Notes: generated by a model from the letters alone, not told the origin. A DNA stretch of 64,000 nucleotides from Sphingopyxis italica (GCF_011926545.1 NZ_JAATIT010000001.1:1444469-1508468); one strand, 5' to 3'. Shown: positions 53,041 through 62,193, numbered from the stretch's first letter. Made by a program: numbers and translations.

Positions 53041-54200
53041 AGCCAGAGCAGGGGCTGCCGCACGGGGAAGTTGCGCACGACCTCACCAATGACGGGGTCG
53101 GGGTCGAGGCGCTGCCAGAGCGCCAGCCAGTCGCCGCGTTTCTGCGCGAGGCCGCCGAAGAGCAGGCTCGGCTGACGCACCGGGAAGCCGTCCCAATATT
53201 CGATGTCGGGCGGCAGCGGCCATTTTGCCTTGTCGGCGATGAAGGGCGCCATCCACGCGATCGCGCCGCCGATCGAGCGGCCGTCGGCGGTCTTCCAACC
53301 GATGAGGTTGGCGCCGCCGAGCAGCCACGCCGACGCGGCGAGCACGTCGAGGTTGAAGAGGGCATAGGCATAGGGTTTGGTGCGTGCGAGTTCGAGCGGC
53401 TGGCGGCCGTCGGGGGTGATCTGCGTCGGGATGATGATCGTCCGGAGCCGGGTGCGGGCATCGGCGAGAATGTCGTCGCGGCCGAGCAGCGCAGCAAAGG
53501 AGGCCGCCTGTAGCAGCCAGCAGGTGCCGTGGTTGTTTTCCTCGTCGCGTTCCTCGGTGCCGAAGGGCGAGGTGGTGAGCCAGTCCAGATAGGCGGCGAA
53601 CCAGCCCTCGACGCCCGCGCGGATCGCGGTATAGCCCGGCGCATTGCGCCGTGCGAACAGCGCTGCGGCGCGCGCGACCTCGACGATCTGCAGCGTGTCG
53701 ATCACCCCGATCGCGCGGCCGCTGTTGACGCCGATGATCGCCTGCGCATGGTTGAGGTTCGGGTTCATCCGCGTCTTCGGATCGACGAACCACGCTTGTA
53801 GGTGGCGCATCGCGGCGTCGGCGAAGCGCGGCTCGCGGGTGAGATCCCACAGCGCCGCGAGCGCGGGGACGGTGCGCCCAAACGCGATCAGCGCGTCGCG
53901 GTGACCGTCGAACTTGTCGGGGTTCGAGCGGCCGTCGCGGCGGACATAGGGACCGCCGGGGTTCGCCGGATCGGGCCACCAATAATCGCCTTCCGAATAA
54001 TAATCCTGCGGTCCGGCGGGGCTGCGCGGCGCGGGGATCGCCGCAATCGTGCGCGGCTCGGCGGCGAGCAGGGCTTCGGCTTGCGGCAGCAGGCGGCGGC
54101 GCTCGATCGCGCGAATGTCGAGCGTGCCGGGCTGCGGGCGCGCCCATGCCGCGGGCGCGGCGAGCAGCGCGGCGAGGAGCAGGGCGCGGCGGGCGATCAT
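53037..54200 (-). CDS. alginate lyase family polysaccharide lyase (PL5/PL38-like), secreted
   Basis: A 387-residue protein with a signal peptide (1 to about 20, ending AAWA) and an all-helical toroid-type lyase domain. DYYSEGDYWWPDP, LNHAQAIIGVNSGRAIGVIDT and EENNHGTCWLLQAASFAAL carry the conserved Asn/His pattern of the alginate-lyase family (PF05426). Such enzymes split beta-1,4-linked mannuronate or glucuronate. A GGAGGAGGG site precedes the ATG. It is downstream of the receptor gene with a terminator in between, and convergent with the acyl-CoA dehydrogenase. Because manD rather than alginate-pathway genes is nearby, a glucuronate polymer is as likely as alginate. Confidence 0.83.
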   Translation of the reverse strand: MIARRALLLAALLAAPAAWARPQPGTLDIRAIERRRLLPQAEALLAAEPRTIAAIPAPRSPAGPQDYYSEGDYWWPDPANPGGPYVRRDGRSNPDKFDGHRDALIAFGRTVPALAALWDLTREPRFADAAMRHLQAWFVDPKTRMNPNLNHAQAIIGVNSGRAIGVIDTLQIVEVARAAALFARRNAPGYTAIRAGVEGWFAAYLDWLTTSPFGTEERDEENNHGTCWLLQAASFAALLGRDDILADARTRLRTIIIPTQITPDGRQPLELARTKPYAYALFNLDVLAASAWLLGGANLIGWKTADGRSIGGAIAWMAPFIADKAKWPLPPDIEYWDGFPVRQPSLLFGGLAQKRGDWLALWQRLDPDPVIGEVVRNFPVRQPLLWL

Positions 54201-54237
54201 CCCTCCTCCTTTTGCGCACCGTTCGCCGGCGGCAAGG

Positions 54238-54274
54238 AAAAAGCCGCCGCCGCGGACGGAGTCGCGGCGGCGGC
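54238..54274 (-). terminator. intrinsic terminator between receptor and lyase genes
   Basis: GCCGCCGCCGCG (54243-54254) pairs perfectly with CGCGGCGGCGGC (54263-54274), with an 8-nt loop. On the minus strand it is followed by five Ts. It lies 39 bp after the receptor stop and would reduce read-through into the lyase gene. Confidence 0.85.
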
Positions 54275-54312
54275 CAGGATAGCCCAAGGGAGTCGGGCTA
54301 AACTCGCTGACT

Positions 54313-57234
54313 TCACAGGCGGACCCGGAAGCCGAAGAAATATTGCGTGCCGCTGCGCGACACCTCGGCGATGCTGTCGTATCCGCCCTTGTACATGATG
54401 TCGTTGGTGCCGGTGACGTTGAGCGCCTGCAGCTTGAGCTGGACATTGTCGGTGAGATTATATTGCGCCGAGAGGTTGATATAGGTCGCGCCGCGAATTT
54501 CGCGGTTGGTGCCGCTGTTCGGCTTGTAATAGCCCGAGCGATAGCGAAGGTTGGCGCGCAGCGAGAGGCCCCATTTCTCGAACCACACCGACCCGCTGGC
54601 GGTCCATTTCGACAGCCCGATCAGGTTCGCCGGATCCACATAATCGGCGATCGGCGAGGTGTCGGGATATTCGAAATTGGCGAAGGCGCGGTTGACCGAT
54701 CCCTGGATGCCGAGCCCGTCGAGCGGACCCGGAAGCCAGGTGAAGGCGTGGCTCGCGGTCGCCTCGATCCCGTAGAGATGCCGCGTTTCGCCGTCGTTCG
54801 TCGGGGCGACCGGCGCGATGGTGACGGTCTCGGTCACCGGCGCGCCGCCGTCGCGGATCGTCGTGATCGTGATGTCGGAGGGGATCGGCTCCTCGGCGCT
54901 GATCACCGTGCCCTTCGCCCATTTATAATAGCCCGCGATCGAGAGCAAAGTGTCCTCTGACGCATAGAGCTCAAGGCTCGCGTCGAGGTTCCACGCGCGC
55001 AGGGGCTTGAGGTTCGGGTTGCCGGTGGTCGCGTCGAAGATGATATTGTCGAGCCCGGTCCCCGCCGAGGGGTTGAGCCGGATGCCCGCGCCGAAGCTTT
55101 CGATTCCCGACCGCGCAATCGCGCGATAGGCGGCGAGGCGCAGCTTGACCTCTTGCGACAGGTCGAAGGCGATGTTCGCGCTCGGCAGGAAATAATTATA
55201 GCTGCCCTTGGCGCGGTTGGTCTGGAGCGCGCCGTTCGGATCGGGGTCGACGCTGTAGCTGTCGCCGGCGGTGTCGATCGTGATCACATAGGGCTGGCGA
55301 TAGCCGATCGAGGTGATATCGGTCTTGACCCAGCGCAGCCCGATATTACCGCTGAACGGCACGCCGGCGGCCTGCGATTCGAAATTGGCGAGGCCATAGA
55401 GCGCATAGATGCGTTCGGTGACGTCGATGTCGCTCGGATCGCGGCCGTCGGTCGGATAGGGCAGCGCGTCGTCGCCGCCGGTGAAGGTGCGGAATAGGCA
55501 GTCGTTGTCGAACGTCGCCCAGCGCGTGACGTTGGTTCCCATGCCCTGCATGTAGCTGGTGGTGGTAAAGGGCACGCGGCAGTTCCGGTTCGCCTGCGCG
55601 ATCAACTGGGCCGGGGTCGCGCCGTCGATTGCGGCCAAAGTATTGAGGTTGTTGTTGCGCGCATTGTCGTTGGTGCGATGATGGTCCGAATAGCGGCCTC
55701 CGGCCTTGACCGAGGTGATGAAGCCGTCGAGTTCGCGCTCGACGTCGAGCCGCCCGGCCCAGATCCGGTCGCGGCGGTCGGTGACGAAGCGGTTGCGCGC
55801 ATAGACCGAATTGGCCGCGGTGGTCTGGAACAGGTCGTGGTCGGTGATGTCGAAATCCTCGAACTCGACGCTCGGCACGACATCGTCGTCCAGATAGGAG
55901 AGCGTATAGCCGACGCGGCGGTTCGATCGCATCCGCGTCGCCTTTTGCGTTTCGGTGCGGTGGCTGTCCGAATAGGATCCGTCGAAGCTGACCGTCCAGC
56001 GATCGGGGGCCCAGATGAGGTCGAGCCCGCCGCCCTTATAGGTTTCGTTGCGCTGACGCGTTTCGAGCTGGTTCTCGATATTCGAATTGCCGCGATAGCT
56101 GATCAGCGCGCCGGGCGAATAGCCGTTGCTGCCGTCGCCGATGACCAGCGGCTCGAGGCCGCGCAGTCCTTCGGGAATGCCCAGCACGTTGCGGTCCTCG
56201 AGGCTGCGGCGCTTCGAATATTGGCCGTCGATCGAAATCTCGAATTCGGGCGACGGGCGCCACTGGATCGCGCCGATCAGCCCGTCGCGAATCTCCGAGG
56301 TCTTTTGGGTGCGGAAGCTGCGCGAGGAGGTCGGGAAATAAAAATCGCCGATGGTCTCGCCGACCGTCACGCCATTGGCGGCGCGCGGCCCTTCGGCGAA
56401 GGTGCAGTTGATATTGGCGCCCGCCGCCGCCTGCGTCGCGGCATTGCCGGTCAGCTGCCAGGGATTGTTCGCCGAAGTGTTGCAGAGCTGAAAGGTTGAA
56501 TTGCCGTTGTAATAATCCTCGGGCGCGCTCGTGTCCTGGCGCTGGTAACCGATCGACACGCCGATATCGCCGAGCCCGGTTTCATATTGGTCGGTGTAGG
56601 AGAAATTGGCGCGATAGCCGAGCCCGTCGTGCTGATAGACGTCGTCGTCCTGCGGCTGAAAATCGCCGCGCACCTCGAACTGGATGCGGCGCTTGCCGTA
56701 ATCGAGCGGCTTCATCGAGCGAAGCTCGATCACCCCGCCGACGCCGCCCTCGAGGAAGTCGGCGCGCTGGGTCTTGTAGACGAGGACGCCGTTGACCAGT
56801 TCGGACGGGAATTGCTGGAAGGCGACCGAGCGGTCGGGCCCCGCGGTCGATACCTCGCGGCCGTTGAAGGTCGAAAAGCTCAAGGTCGGACCGAGGCCGC
56901 GCACCGATAGCTCGTTGGCATTGCCCTTGAAGCGGTCGGCCGAGACGCCGACGATGCGCTCGAGCGTGTCGCCGACCGAATTGTCGGGGCTCGCGCCGAT
57001 TTCGTCGCTGACTAGGCCGTCGACGACGACGTCGGCAGCGCGCTTGAATTCGATCGAACTGCGCTGCGTCGCGCGAGTGCCGGTGACGAGGATTTCGTCG
57101 CCGCCATCGACCGCCGCCGGCGGTTCGCCTTCGATTTCAGCGGGCGCTTCCTGCGCCCATACGGGCATGGCGGCGAACAGCGCCGCGGACGCCAGCAAGG
57201 CGGTGCGGGTCGGCAGGACCGATGATGACTTCAT
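54313..57234 (-). CDS. TonB-dependent receptor, Xanthomonas/Caulobacter carbohydrate type
   Basis: A 973-residue outer-membrane receptor with signal peptide (1 to about 27, ending VWAQ), TonB box-like EILVTGTRA, plug motifs (ASPDNSVGDTLERIVGVSAD, LSVRGLGP, FNGREVSTAGPDR, VYKTQRADFLEGGVGGVIEL) and a long barrel ending in FFGFRVRL. The plug motifs and length are those of the TonB-Xanth-Caul subfamily, whose members typically import plant or algal oligosaccharides. AGGAGAGGGAA precedes the ATG. It sits between the lyase and the hydrolase of the uronate locus, so oligouronides are the probable ligand. Confidence 0.93.
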   Translation of the reverse strand: MKSSSVLPTRTALLASAALFAAMPVWAQEAPAEIEGEPPAAVDGGDEILVTGTRATQRSSIEFKRAADVVVDGLVSDEIGASPDNSVGDTLERIVGVSADRFKGNANELSVRGLGPTLSFSTFNGREVSTAGPDRSVAFQQFPSELVNGVLVYKTQRADFLEGGVGGVIELRSMKPLDYGKRRIQFEVRGDFQPQDDDVYQHDGLGYRANFSYTDQYETGLGDIGVSIGYQRQDTSAPEDYYNGNSTFQLCNTSANNPWQLTGNAATQAAAGANINCTFAEGPRAANGVTVGETIGDFYFPTSSRSFRTQKTSEIRDGLIGAIQWRPSPEFEISIDGQYSKRRSLEDRNVLGIPEGLRGLEPLVIGDGSNGYSPGALISYRGNSNIENQLETRQRNETYKGGGLDLIWAPDRWTVSFDGSYSDSHRTETQKATRMRSNRRVGYTLSYLDDDVVPSVEFEDFDITDHDLFQTTAANSVYARNRFVTDRRDRIWAGRLDVERELDGFITSVKAGGRYSDHHRTNDNARNNNLNTLAAIDGATPAQLIAQANRNCRVPFTTTSYMQGMGTNVTRWATFDNDCLFRTFTGGDDALPYPTDGRDPSDIDVTERIYALYGLANFESQAAGVPFSGNIGLRWVKTDITSIGYRQPYVITIDTAGDSYSVDPDPNGALQTNRAKGSYNYFLPSANIAFDLSQEVKLRLAAYRAIARSGIESFGAGIRLNPSAGTGLDNIIFDATTGNPNLKPLRAWNLDASLELYASEDTLLSIAGYYKWAKGTVISAEEPIPSDITITTIRDGGAPVTETVTIAPVAPTNDGETRHLYGIEATASHAFTWLPGPLDGLGIQGSVNRAFANFEYPDTSPIADYVDPANLIGLSKWTASGSVWFEKWGLSLRANLRYRSGYYKPNSGTNREIRGATYINLSAQYNLTDNVQLKLQALNVTGTNDIMYKGGYDSIAEVSRSGTQYFFGFRVRL

Positions 57235-57283
57235 TTCCCTCTCCTTTTTATGCCGCCCCTGGACTTGCGGCGCGGACCCGGTT

Positions 57284-57316
57284 GATACCGGTGTCAATTT
57301 CAGTTGTTATACAACT
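57284..57316 (-). promoter_or_regulatory. promoter/operator region of the uronate receptor: CACCGGT-type and GTTGT-N3-ACAAC palindromes
   Basis: GATACCGGTGTC (57284-57295) is a near-palindrome of LacI-operator style. AGTTGT-TAT-ACAACT (57302-57316) is a 15-bp palindrome of FadR/GntR-operator style. On the minus strand the latter contains TATAAC, a possible -10, with TTGTAA 16 bp before it. Both motifs recur in the GH105/manD gap. Confidence 0.65.
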
Positions 57317-57360
57317 TACAAAATGTATTACAACTTTAAAGGGAGAAGTCAATCTTTCGA

Positions 57361-57389
57361 GAGAGGGGCGGTTATGAACCGCCCCTCTC
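57361..57389. terminator. 13-bp stem hairpin at the end of the GH105 gene
   Basis: GAGAGGGGCGGTT (57361-57373) is exactly inverted at 57377-57389 with a 3-nt loop, touching the stop codon of the hydrolase gene. The minus-strand flank has no T-run, and the plus-strand flank is TATTTTAT. It probably ends or stabilises the hydrolase transcript. Confidence 0.7.
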
Positions 57390-58549
57390 TATTTTATCGA
57401 GGATTTTCGGGGTTTTTTCGCCAAGTCGTACATCGCGGTTCCGGCGAGCAGATAGGCGCCGCTGCCGTAGAATTGCGTTTCCTTTGCCGAGACGCTGTCG
57501 GGGCGGTCGCCGACCTGCTGGACCCAACCGAGCATGCCGTCGGGCTGGACCGCGCGGCCGAGCGCCGCCCAGCCGCGCACCGCGGCGGGTTCGTAAGTCG
57601 CGCGGTCGAGCAGGCCGTTGTCGACCCCCCATGCGAAGGCATAGGTGAAGAAGGCGGTGCCGCTCGATTCGGGGGGCGTGCCGGGATCGTCGTCGAGCAG
57701 CGAGGCGGGCCAATAGCCGTCGGCCTTTTGCAATGTCACGACTCGGGCCGCCATGTCCTTGAACAGCTTTTCATAAGTGGGGCGGTGCGGGTCGTTCTTG
57801 CCCAGCACCTGCAGCACGCGGACGAGACCGCCCATGACCCAGCCGTTGCCGCGGCTCCAGAGCAGTTTGCGTCCCTTGGCATCGCGCATGTCGAAAAAGC
57901 GGCTGTCGCGAAAATAGAGTTGTTCCGCCGGGTCGAAGAGATAGTCGGTCGTCGCCTTCCATTCCTCGTGCACGAAGTCGGCGTAACGGCGGTCGCCCGT
58001 CGCTTGCGCCAGCCGGAGCATCGTCGGCGGCGCCATGAACAAGGCGTCGCACCAGCACCAGCGGTCGGTGCATGTGGACGTGCCCTTGCCGGGCGCGACG
58101 GGGATGAATTCGAGCCCGATCGTCGGCCGGTTGGCGAGGACATGGTCGAAATAGGCGCGCATCGGGGCGATCGCTTTCTTGCCCGCGCCATTCTGCGCCG
58201 CCCACAGCCAGGCCTGTCCGATCAGCTGGTCGTCGGCGTGGAAGGGCAGGTCGCCCATTTGCCATTGTTCGGCGCGGCCGAGGTCGAGCAGCGGCTGCGC
58301 ATAAGCCTTGTCGCGGTTCGCAAGCTCGGTCAGCGCGACCCAGAAGGTCGCCTGCTGCCAGTCGCGCACCTCGCGCACGCTCTTGCGCGCCGCGGGCATC
58401 GTCGCCCAATTGGTCCGGTTCGCGAGCTGCCAGTCGGCGACGCGGCGCGTATCGGCGAGGATCGCGGCGGGTTGCGGCATCACGGGTTCGGCAGGCGCCG
58501 CCACGACGGCCGGAGCGGTCATCAGAATCGAAAACAGGCTCAGCGACAT
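57389..58549 (-). CDS. GH88/GH105-type unsaturated uronyl (rhamnogalacturonyl) hydrolase
   Basis: A 386-residue (alpha/alpha)6-barrel hydrolase with a signal peptide (1 to about 17, ending VVAAP). WCDALFMAPPTMLRLAQATG holds the probable catalytic Asp, and LLWSRGNGWVMGGLVRVL and SGTAFFTYAFAWGVDNG are family signatures. These enzymes remove the 4,5-unsaturated uronic acid left at the non-reducing end by polysaccharide lyases. GH105 versus GH88 is not separable by eye. GGGAGAGGA precedes the ATG. It is divergent from manD and shares operator motifs with the receptor promoter. Confidence 0.9.
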   Translation of the reverse strand: MSLSLFSILMTAPAVVAAPAEPVMPQPAAILADTRRVADWQLANRTNWATMPAARKSVREVRDWQQATFWVALTELANRDKAYAQPLLDLGRAEQWQMGDLPFHADDQLIGQAWLWAAQNGAGKKAIAPMRAYFDHVLANRPTIGLEFIPVAPGKGTSTCTDRWCWCDALFMAPPTMLRLAQATGDRRYADFVHEEWKATTDYLFDPAEQLYFRDSRFFDMRDAKGRKLLWSRGNGWVMGGLVRVLQVLGKNDPHRPTYEKLFKDMAARVVTLQKADGYWPASLLDDDPGTPPESSGTAFFTYAFAWGVDNGLLDRATYEPAAVRGWAALGRAVQPDGMLGWVQQVGDRPDSVSAKETQFYGSGAYLLAGTAMYDLAKKPRKSSIK

Positions 58550-58589
58550 GGCATATCCTCTCCCTTTCAAGCCGGCCGGGCTTTTCGCC

Positions 58590-58651
58590 TTGACACCGGT
58601 GACATACCTCTTCCCTTTTGGCTCGAGTGTCAATAATGTTGTCACACAACT
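58590..58651. promoter_or_regulatory. divergent GH105/manD promoter with shared operator motifs
   Basis: TTGACACCGGTGACA (58590-58604), with the palindromic core CACCGGTG, and GTTGT-CAC-ACAAC (58638-58650) repeat the two motifs in front of the receptor gene. The second lies 28 bp before the manD start and 89 bp before the GH105 start, so one site could control both genes. On the plus strand TTGTCA with TAACGA 16 bp on is a possible promoter. Confidence 0.7.
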
Positions 58652-58678
58652 ATCTTTTTGTAACGATGAGGGGATGGA

Positions 58679-59890
58679 ATGCCGAAGATCGTGTCAGCCC
58701 GGGTGATATTGACCTCGCCGGGCCGGAATTTCACGACGCTGAAGATCGAATGCGACGACGGCACGACCGGCGTCGGCGATGCGACGCTCAACGGCCGCGA
58801 GCTTGCGGTGGCGGCCTATCTGTCGGAGCATGTCGTCCCCTGCCTGATCGGGCGCGACGCGCACCGGATCGAGGATATGTGGCAATTTCTCTACAAGGGC
58901 GCCTATTGGCGCCGCGGCCCCGTGACGATGACGGCGATCGCGGCGGTCGACATGGCTTTGTGGGACATCAAGGGCAAGCTCGCGGGCCTGCCGGTCTATC
59001 AATTGCTCGGCGGCGCCGCGCGCGAGGGCTGCATGGTCTATGGCCATGCCAATGGCACGACGATCGAAGACACGATCGAGGCCGCGCTCGATTACCAGCG
59101 GCAGGGTTACAAGGCGATTCGCCTGCAATGCGGCGTGCCCGGGATGGCATCGACCTATGGCGTCAGCAAGGACCGCTATTTCTATGAGCCCGCCGACAAT
59201 GACCTGCCGACCGAGAATGTCTGGTCGACCGCGAAATATATGCGTGTCGTCCCCGAGCTCTTCGCCGCGGCGCGCGAGGCGCTCGGCTGGGATGTGCATC
59301 TGCTCCACGACATCCACCACCGGCTGACCCCGATCGAAGCGGCGCGGCTCGGCAAGGACCTCGAGCCTTATCGCCCCTTCTGGATCGAGGATGCGACCCC
59401 GGCGGAGGATCAGGAGGCGTTCCGCCTGATCCGCCAGCATACGACGACGCCGCTCGCGGTGGGGGAGATTTTCTCGTCGGTCTGGGATTGCAAGCATCTG
59501 ATCGAGAACCGGCTGATCGACTATATCCGCGCGACCGTGCTCCACGCCGGCGGCATCACCCATATGCGCCAGATCGCTTCGCTCGCCGATCTGCATCAGG
59601 TCCGCACGGGCTGTCACGGCGCGACCGACCTATCGCCGGTGACGATGGCGGCGGCGCTGCATCTGGGGCTCGCGATCCCCAATTTCGGCATCCAGGAATA
59701 TATGCGCCACACGGCCGAGACCGACGCGGTCTTTCCGCACGCCTGGCGCTTCGCGGACGGCATGCTCCATCCGGGCGATGCGCCCGGCCTCGGCGTCGAG
59801 ATCGACGAGACGCTCGCCGGGACCTTTCCCTATGCCCGCGCCTATCTGCCGGTGAACCGGCTCGAGGACGGCACGATGTGGAGTTGGTGA
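58679..59890 (+). CDS. manD: D-mannonate dehydratase ManD (enolase superfamily)
   Basis: A 403-residue enolase-superfamily enzyme dehydrating D-mannonate to 2-keto-3-deoxy-D-gluconate. Metal ligands are Asp211, Glu237 and Glu263 ([20 protein letters not shown]), with catalytic Tyr160 and His213. Each is one position on from the numbers I recall for the Novosphingobium ManD, which has nearly the same sequence around these sites. [27 protein letters not shown] and the ending [14 protein letters not shown] agree. Length and motifs favour the high-activity ManD group over promiscuous homologues. Confidence 0.93.
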   Translation: MPKIVSARVILTSPGRNFTTLKIECDDGTTGVGDATLNGRELAVAAYLSEHVVPCLIGRDAHRIEDMWQFLYKGAYWRRGPVTMTAIAAVDMALWDIKGKLAGLPVYQLLGGAAREGCMVYGHANGTTIEDTIEAALDYQRQGYKAIRLQCGVPGMASTYGVSKDRYFYEPADNDLPTENVWSTAKYMRVVPELFAAAREALGWDVHLLHDIHHRLTPIEAARLGKDLEPYRPFWIEDATPAEDQEAFRLIRQHTTTPLAVGEIFSSVWDCKHLIENRLIDYIRATVLHAGGITHMRQIASLADLHQVRTGCHGATDLSPVTMAAALHLGLAIPNFGIQEYMRHTAETDAVFPHAWRFADGMLHPGDAPGLGVEIDETLAGTFPYARAYLPVNRLEDGTMWSW

Positions 59891-60004
59891 TGCGGCCGAA
59901 GATTCTTGCCTTCCCGTACCGAACAAAAACGCCTCAACGTCGAACGCGTAATTCATGGGCACTGGCCCTAGTCAGCTTCGCGGCGCGATGATAACGCAGC
60001 ATCC

Positions 60005-60712
60005 ATGGCGGTAACCAAGGCGGCATCGCTGGCCGATGATCTGGTCCAGCGTTTCGAGGAGCAGATCGAGACGGGCGAAATGCCCGTCGGATCGCGTTTC
60101 CCGACCGAAAAAGAGATCACCGAGACGTTCGGCGTCAGCCGCACCGTCGTGCGCGAGGCTTATTCAAGGCTCGCGGCGCGCGGGCTGCTGGTGTCGCGGC
60201 GCGGATCGGGCGCCTATGTCCCCGACGGCGCGCAATATCGCGCTTTTCAGGTCACGGCGGAGGAAATCGGCGAGATCGACGATGTGCTGCGGCTGCTCGA
60301 AATGCGCATGGGGTTCGAGGTCGAGATGGCCGATCTCGCGGCGCGGCGGCGGACCGATGCCGATCTCGCGGCGCTGCGCCGGACGCTCGACGCGATGGAG
60401 GAAAGCCGCGACGTCGATGCGTCGGTCGCCGCCGACGCCGCTTTTCATGCCGCGATCGCCAGCGCGACCGGCAATCCCTATTACCTCCGCTTCACCCAAT
60501 TTCTCGGCGTGCGGCTCGTGCCGTCGCGGCGGCTCTATCTGCAAGGCGACGATCCGGTCCGGCACCAGCGTTATGCGCACACGATAAACCGCGACCATGA
60601 AGCGATCGTCGTCGCGATCGAGGCGGGCGACCCCGTCGCCGCGCGCCGCGCCGCGCGTCGGCACATCGAAAAGTCGATCCAGCGCTATCGCGGCTTGAAA
60701 GAGAGTCGTTAG
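60005..60712 (+). CDS. FadR-type GntR family transcriptional regulator
   Basis: A 235-residue regulator. The N-terminal winged helix (about 10-75) has FPTEKEITETFGVSRTVVREAYSRLAARGLL, and the C-terminal FCD domain has the metal-binding pattern DAAFHAAIASATGN plus a later His in NRDHEAIVVAI. FCD regulators of uronate genes (UxuR, ExuR) respond to fructuronate or mannonate-type acids. It follows manD by 114 bp on the same strand, so it probably controls the uronate locus through the GTTGT-N3-ACAAC sites. The effector is inferred. Confidence 0.9.
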   Translation: MAVTKAASLADDLVQRFEEQIETGEMPVGSRFPTEKEITETFGVSRTVVREAYSRLAARGLLVSRRGSGAYVPDGAQYRAFQVTAEEIGEIDDVLRLLEMRMGFEVEMADLAARRRTDADLAALRRTLDAMEESRDVDASVAADAAFHAAIASATGNPYYLRFTQFLGVRLVPSRRLYLQGDDPVRHQRYAHTINRDHEAIVVAIEAGDPVAARRAARRHIEKSIQRYRGLKESR

Positions 60713-60814
60713 CGGAACGAATCGGGCGCCGCGGCGGGGCCGAATATGGGCCGGACGGGAAATTAGCTGGCTACCGACCTTGATTTCGACTCGTGATGCT
60801 CTATTCCAACCCGC

Positions 60815-61294
60815 GTGCAAGGCGACCCCGACAATTACCTCAGCCTGCTGTCCGCCGCGCAGATTGAAACGTTGCGGCACGTTTACGAGCACAAAAATTC
60901 CAAGCAGATCGCTCGCCTGATGCACGTATCACCGCACACCGTCGACGAACGGGTGCGTCGCGTGTTGAAAAAACTTAATGTTTCCAACAGAATCGAAGCG
61001 GCGCGTATACTCGCTGTTAACGGTGTCTTCGATGATGTTACCCCTTATCAGCCTTTGACATATCAATTGATCGACCTAGGCGAGGTTCCCCCGGCCGCCG
61101 ATGCCGAAGCGGGGCGCAGTTCGTTTCGGCGATTTTTCGACATTGGTTCGCCATTTCCTACCGCGTCCCAGCCGGCCAACCGGCATGGGTTGATGGAAAG
61201 GATAATCTGGCCGATCCTGATCGCAGTAGCGACGATTTTGGCTTTTTCCGCCCTCTATTCGATCCTTGTCGGACTCGGTCGCGTTCTGACCTGA
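60815..61294 (+). CDS. LuxR-type HTH protein with C-terminal membrane anchor
   Basis: A 159-residue protein. A GerE/LuxR-type helix-turn-helix occupies about residues 11-66 (LSAAQIETLRHVYEHKNSKQ, then MHVSPHTVDERVRRVLKKLN). A linker of about 60 residues leads to one hydrophobic helix near the C-terminus (about 130-153, IIWPILIAVATILAFSALYS). There is no receiver or autoinducer domain. The only in-frame start is GTG 60815, since an in-frame TGA lies 21 nt upstream. A membrane-held DNA-binding protein suggests release by proteolysis or direct membrane sensing. It heads a four-gene group of unknown role. Confidence 0.82.
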   Translation: MQGDPDNYLSLLSAAQIETLRHVYEHKNSKQIARLMHVSPHTVDERVRRVLKKLNVSNRIEAARILAVNGVFDDVTPYQPLTYQLIDLGEVPPAADAEAGRSSFRRFFDIGSPFPTASQPANRHGLMERIIWPILIAVATILAFSALYSILVGLGRVLT

Positions 61295-61349
61295 TGTTCG
61301 AACGAATGCTGCGGGGGGGAACCGGTAGCATTCTTTTTCAAGGAAAAAG

Positions 61350-61727
61350 ATGATGCTGAATCAACGAGTTTCTGCTGCGAAGAAAATCGCTTCCGAGCTG
61401 CATCTGGCCGAAGACGCCATCGACGAGGCGATGATCCGAATCGCCCAGCTCGCCGCGACGCTGCCCACCGCGCGCCGCGAGACGAACATGTCGGCGATCG
61501 TCGGCCAGGAAGCGATGGCGAAGGTCGCGCAGGCGCTCGCCGCTGCCGGCGAGGTCCGCCAGCTGTTGACCGACGCGCATCTGGCGCTGACCGTGACGCA
61601 GAAGGAAGTCGGCCTCGGCACGCGCATGTTCGGCGCGGGCGTCAAGCCGGCGAGCGCGAAGCTGGTCGACGAAGGCAGCAACGATCGTCAGGGCGCCGAC
61701 GCGCCGGCGTTCGCGAAGGCCGGCTGA
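61350..61727 (+). CDS. small helical protein of unknown function
   Basis: A 125-residue soluble protein, predicted mostly helical (SAAKKIASELHLAEDAIDEAMIRIAQLAATLP, then EAMAKVAQALAAAGEVRQLL), with a flexible C-terminus. CAAGGAAAAAG precedes two adjacent ATGs (61350, 61353). I recognise no family. It is the second gene of the HTH/membrane module, 55 bp after the HTH gene. Helical pairs of this kind often mediate protein-protein contact, but nothing specific can be said. Confidence 0.75.
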   Translation: MMLNQRVSAAKKIASELHLAEDAIDEAMIRIAQLAATLPTARRETNMSAIVGQEAMAKVAQALAAAGEVRQLLTDAHLALTVTQKEVGLGTRMFGAGVKPASAKLVDEGSNDRQGADAPAFAKAG

Positions 61728-61752
61728 TCCGCAAGAAAGGTTGACTGCCACA

Positions 61753-62166
61753 ATGTGGTCCGTGGCGATCTATTATGCCGTTCTGCTCATCACCGTCGCC
61801 GTCGCGATTCGTCGCGGCGGACCGCTCGAGCGCTGGGCAGCCTATACGGCATTGATCGCTTCGGTCCTCACGACGGCCTTGACGCCTTTTCCGACCTGGA
61901 CCAACATCGAGGTCAATATCTTCATCATCGACGTGCTGGTTTTGATGAGCTTCTGGTTCATCGCCATGCGGACGCAGAGTTTCTGGCCTTACTGGATCAC
62001 CGGATGGCAGCTGATCGCCATTTTCGGCCATATCCAGAAGCTCATGTTCTCGGAGATATTGGCGCGGCCCTATTCGCTGCTCTCGGTGTATATTTCCTAT
62101 CCGATCCTGTTGCTGATCATCTACGCATCGGGGTCGTCCAGTCGGCGGAATGACGTGACGGCCTGA
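61753..62166 (+). CDS. four-helix inner-membrane protein of unknown function
   Basis: A 137-residue protein with four predicted membrane helices (about 3-20, 29-46, 53-71, 81-97) and possibly a fifth near 107-125, ending in a short polar tail (SGSSSRRNDVTA). The ATG at 61753 is preferred to TTG 61741, which would sit on top of the AAAGG ribosome site. It is third in the HTH module, 25 bp after the small helical gene. No family is recognised. Confidence 0.75.
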   Translation: MWSVAIYYAVLLITVAVAIRRGGPLERWAAYTALIASVLTTALTPFPTWTNIEVNIFIIDVLVLMSFWFIAMRTQSFWPYWITGWQLIAIFGHIQKLMFSEILARPYSLLSVYISYPILLLIIYASGSSSRRNDVTA

Positions 62167-62193
62167 TATGTGGCTCCCCAGGGGCATCATCAC

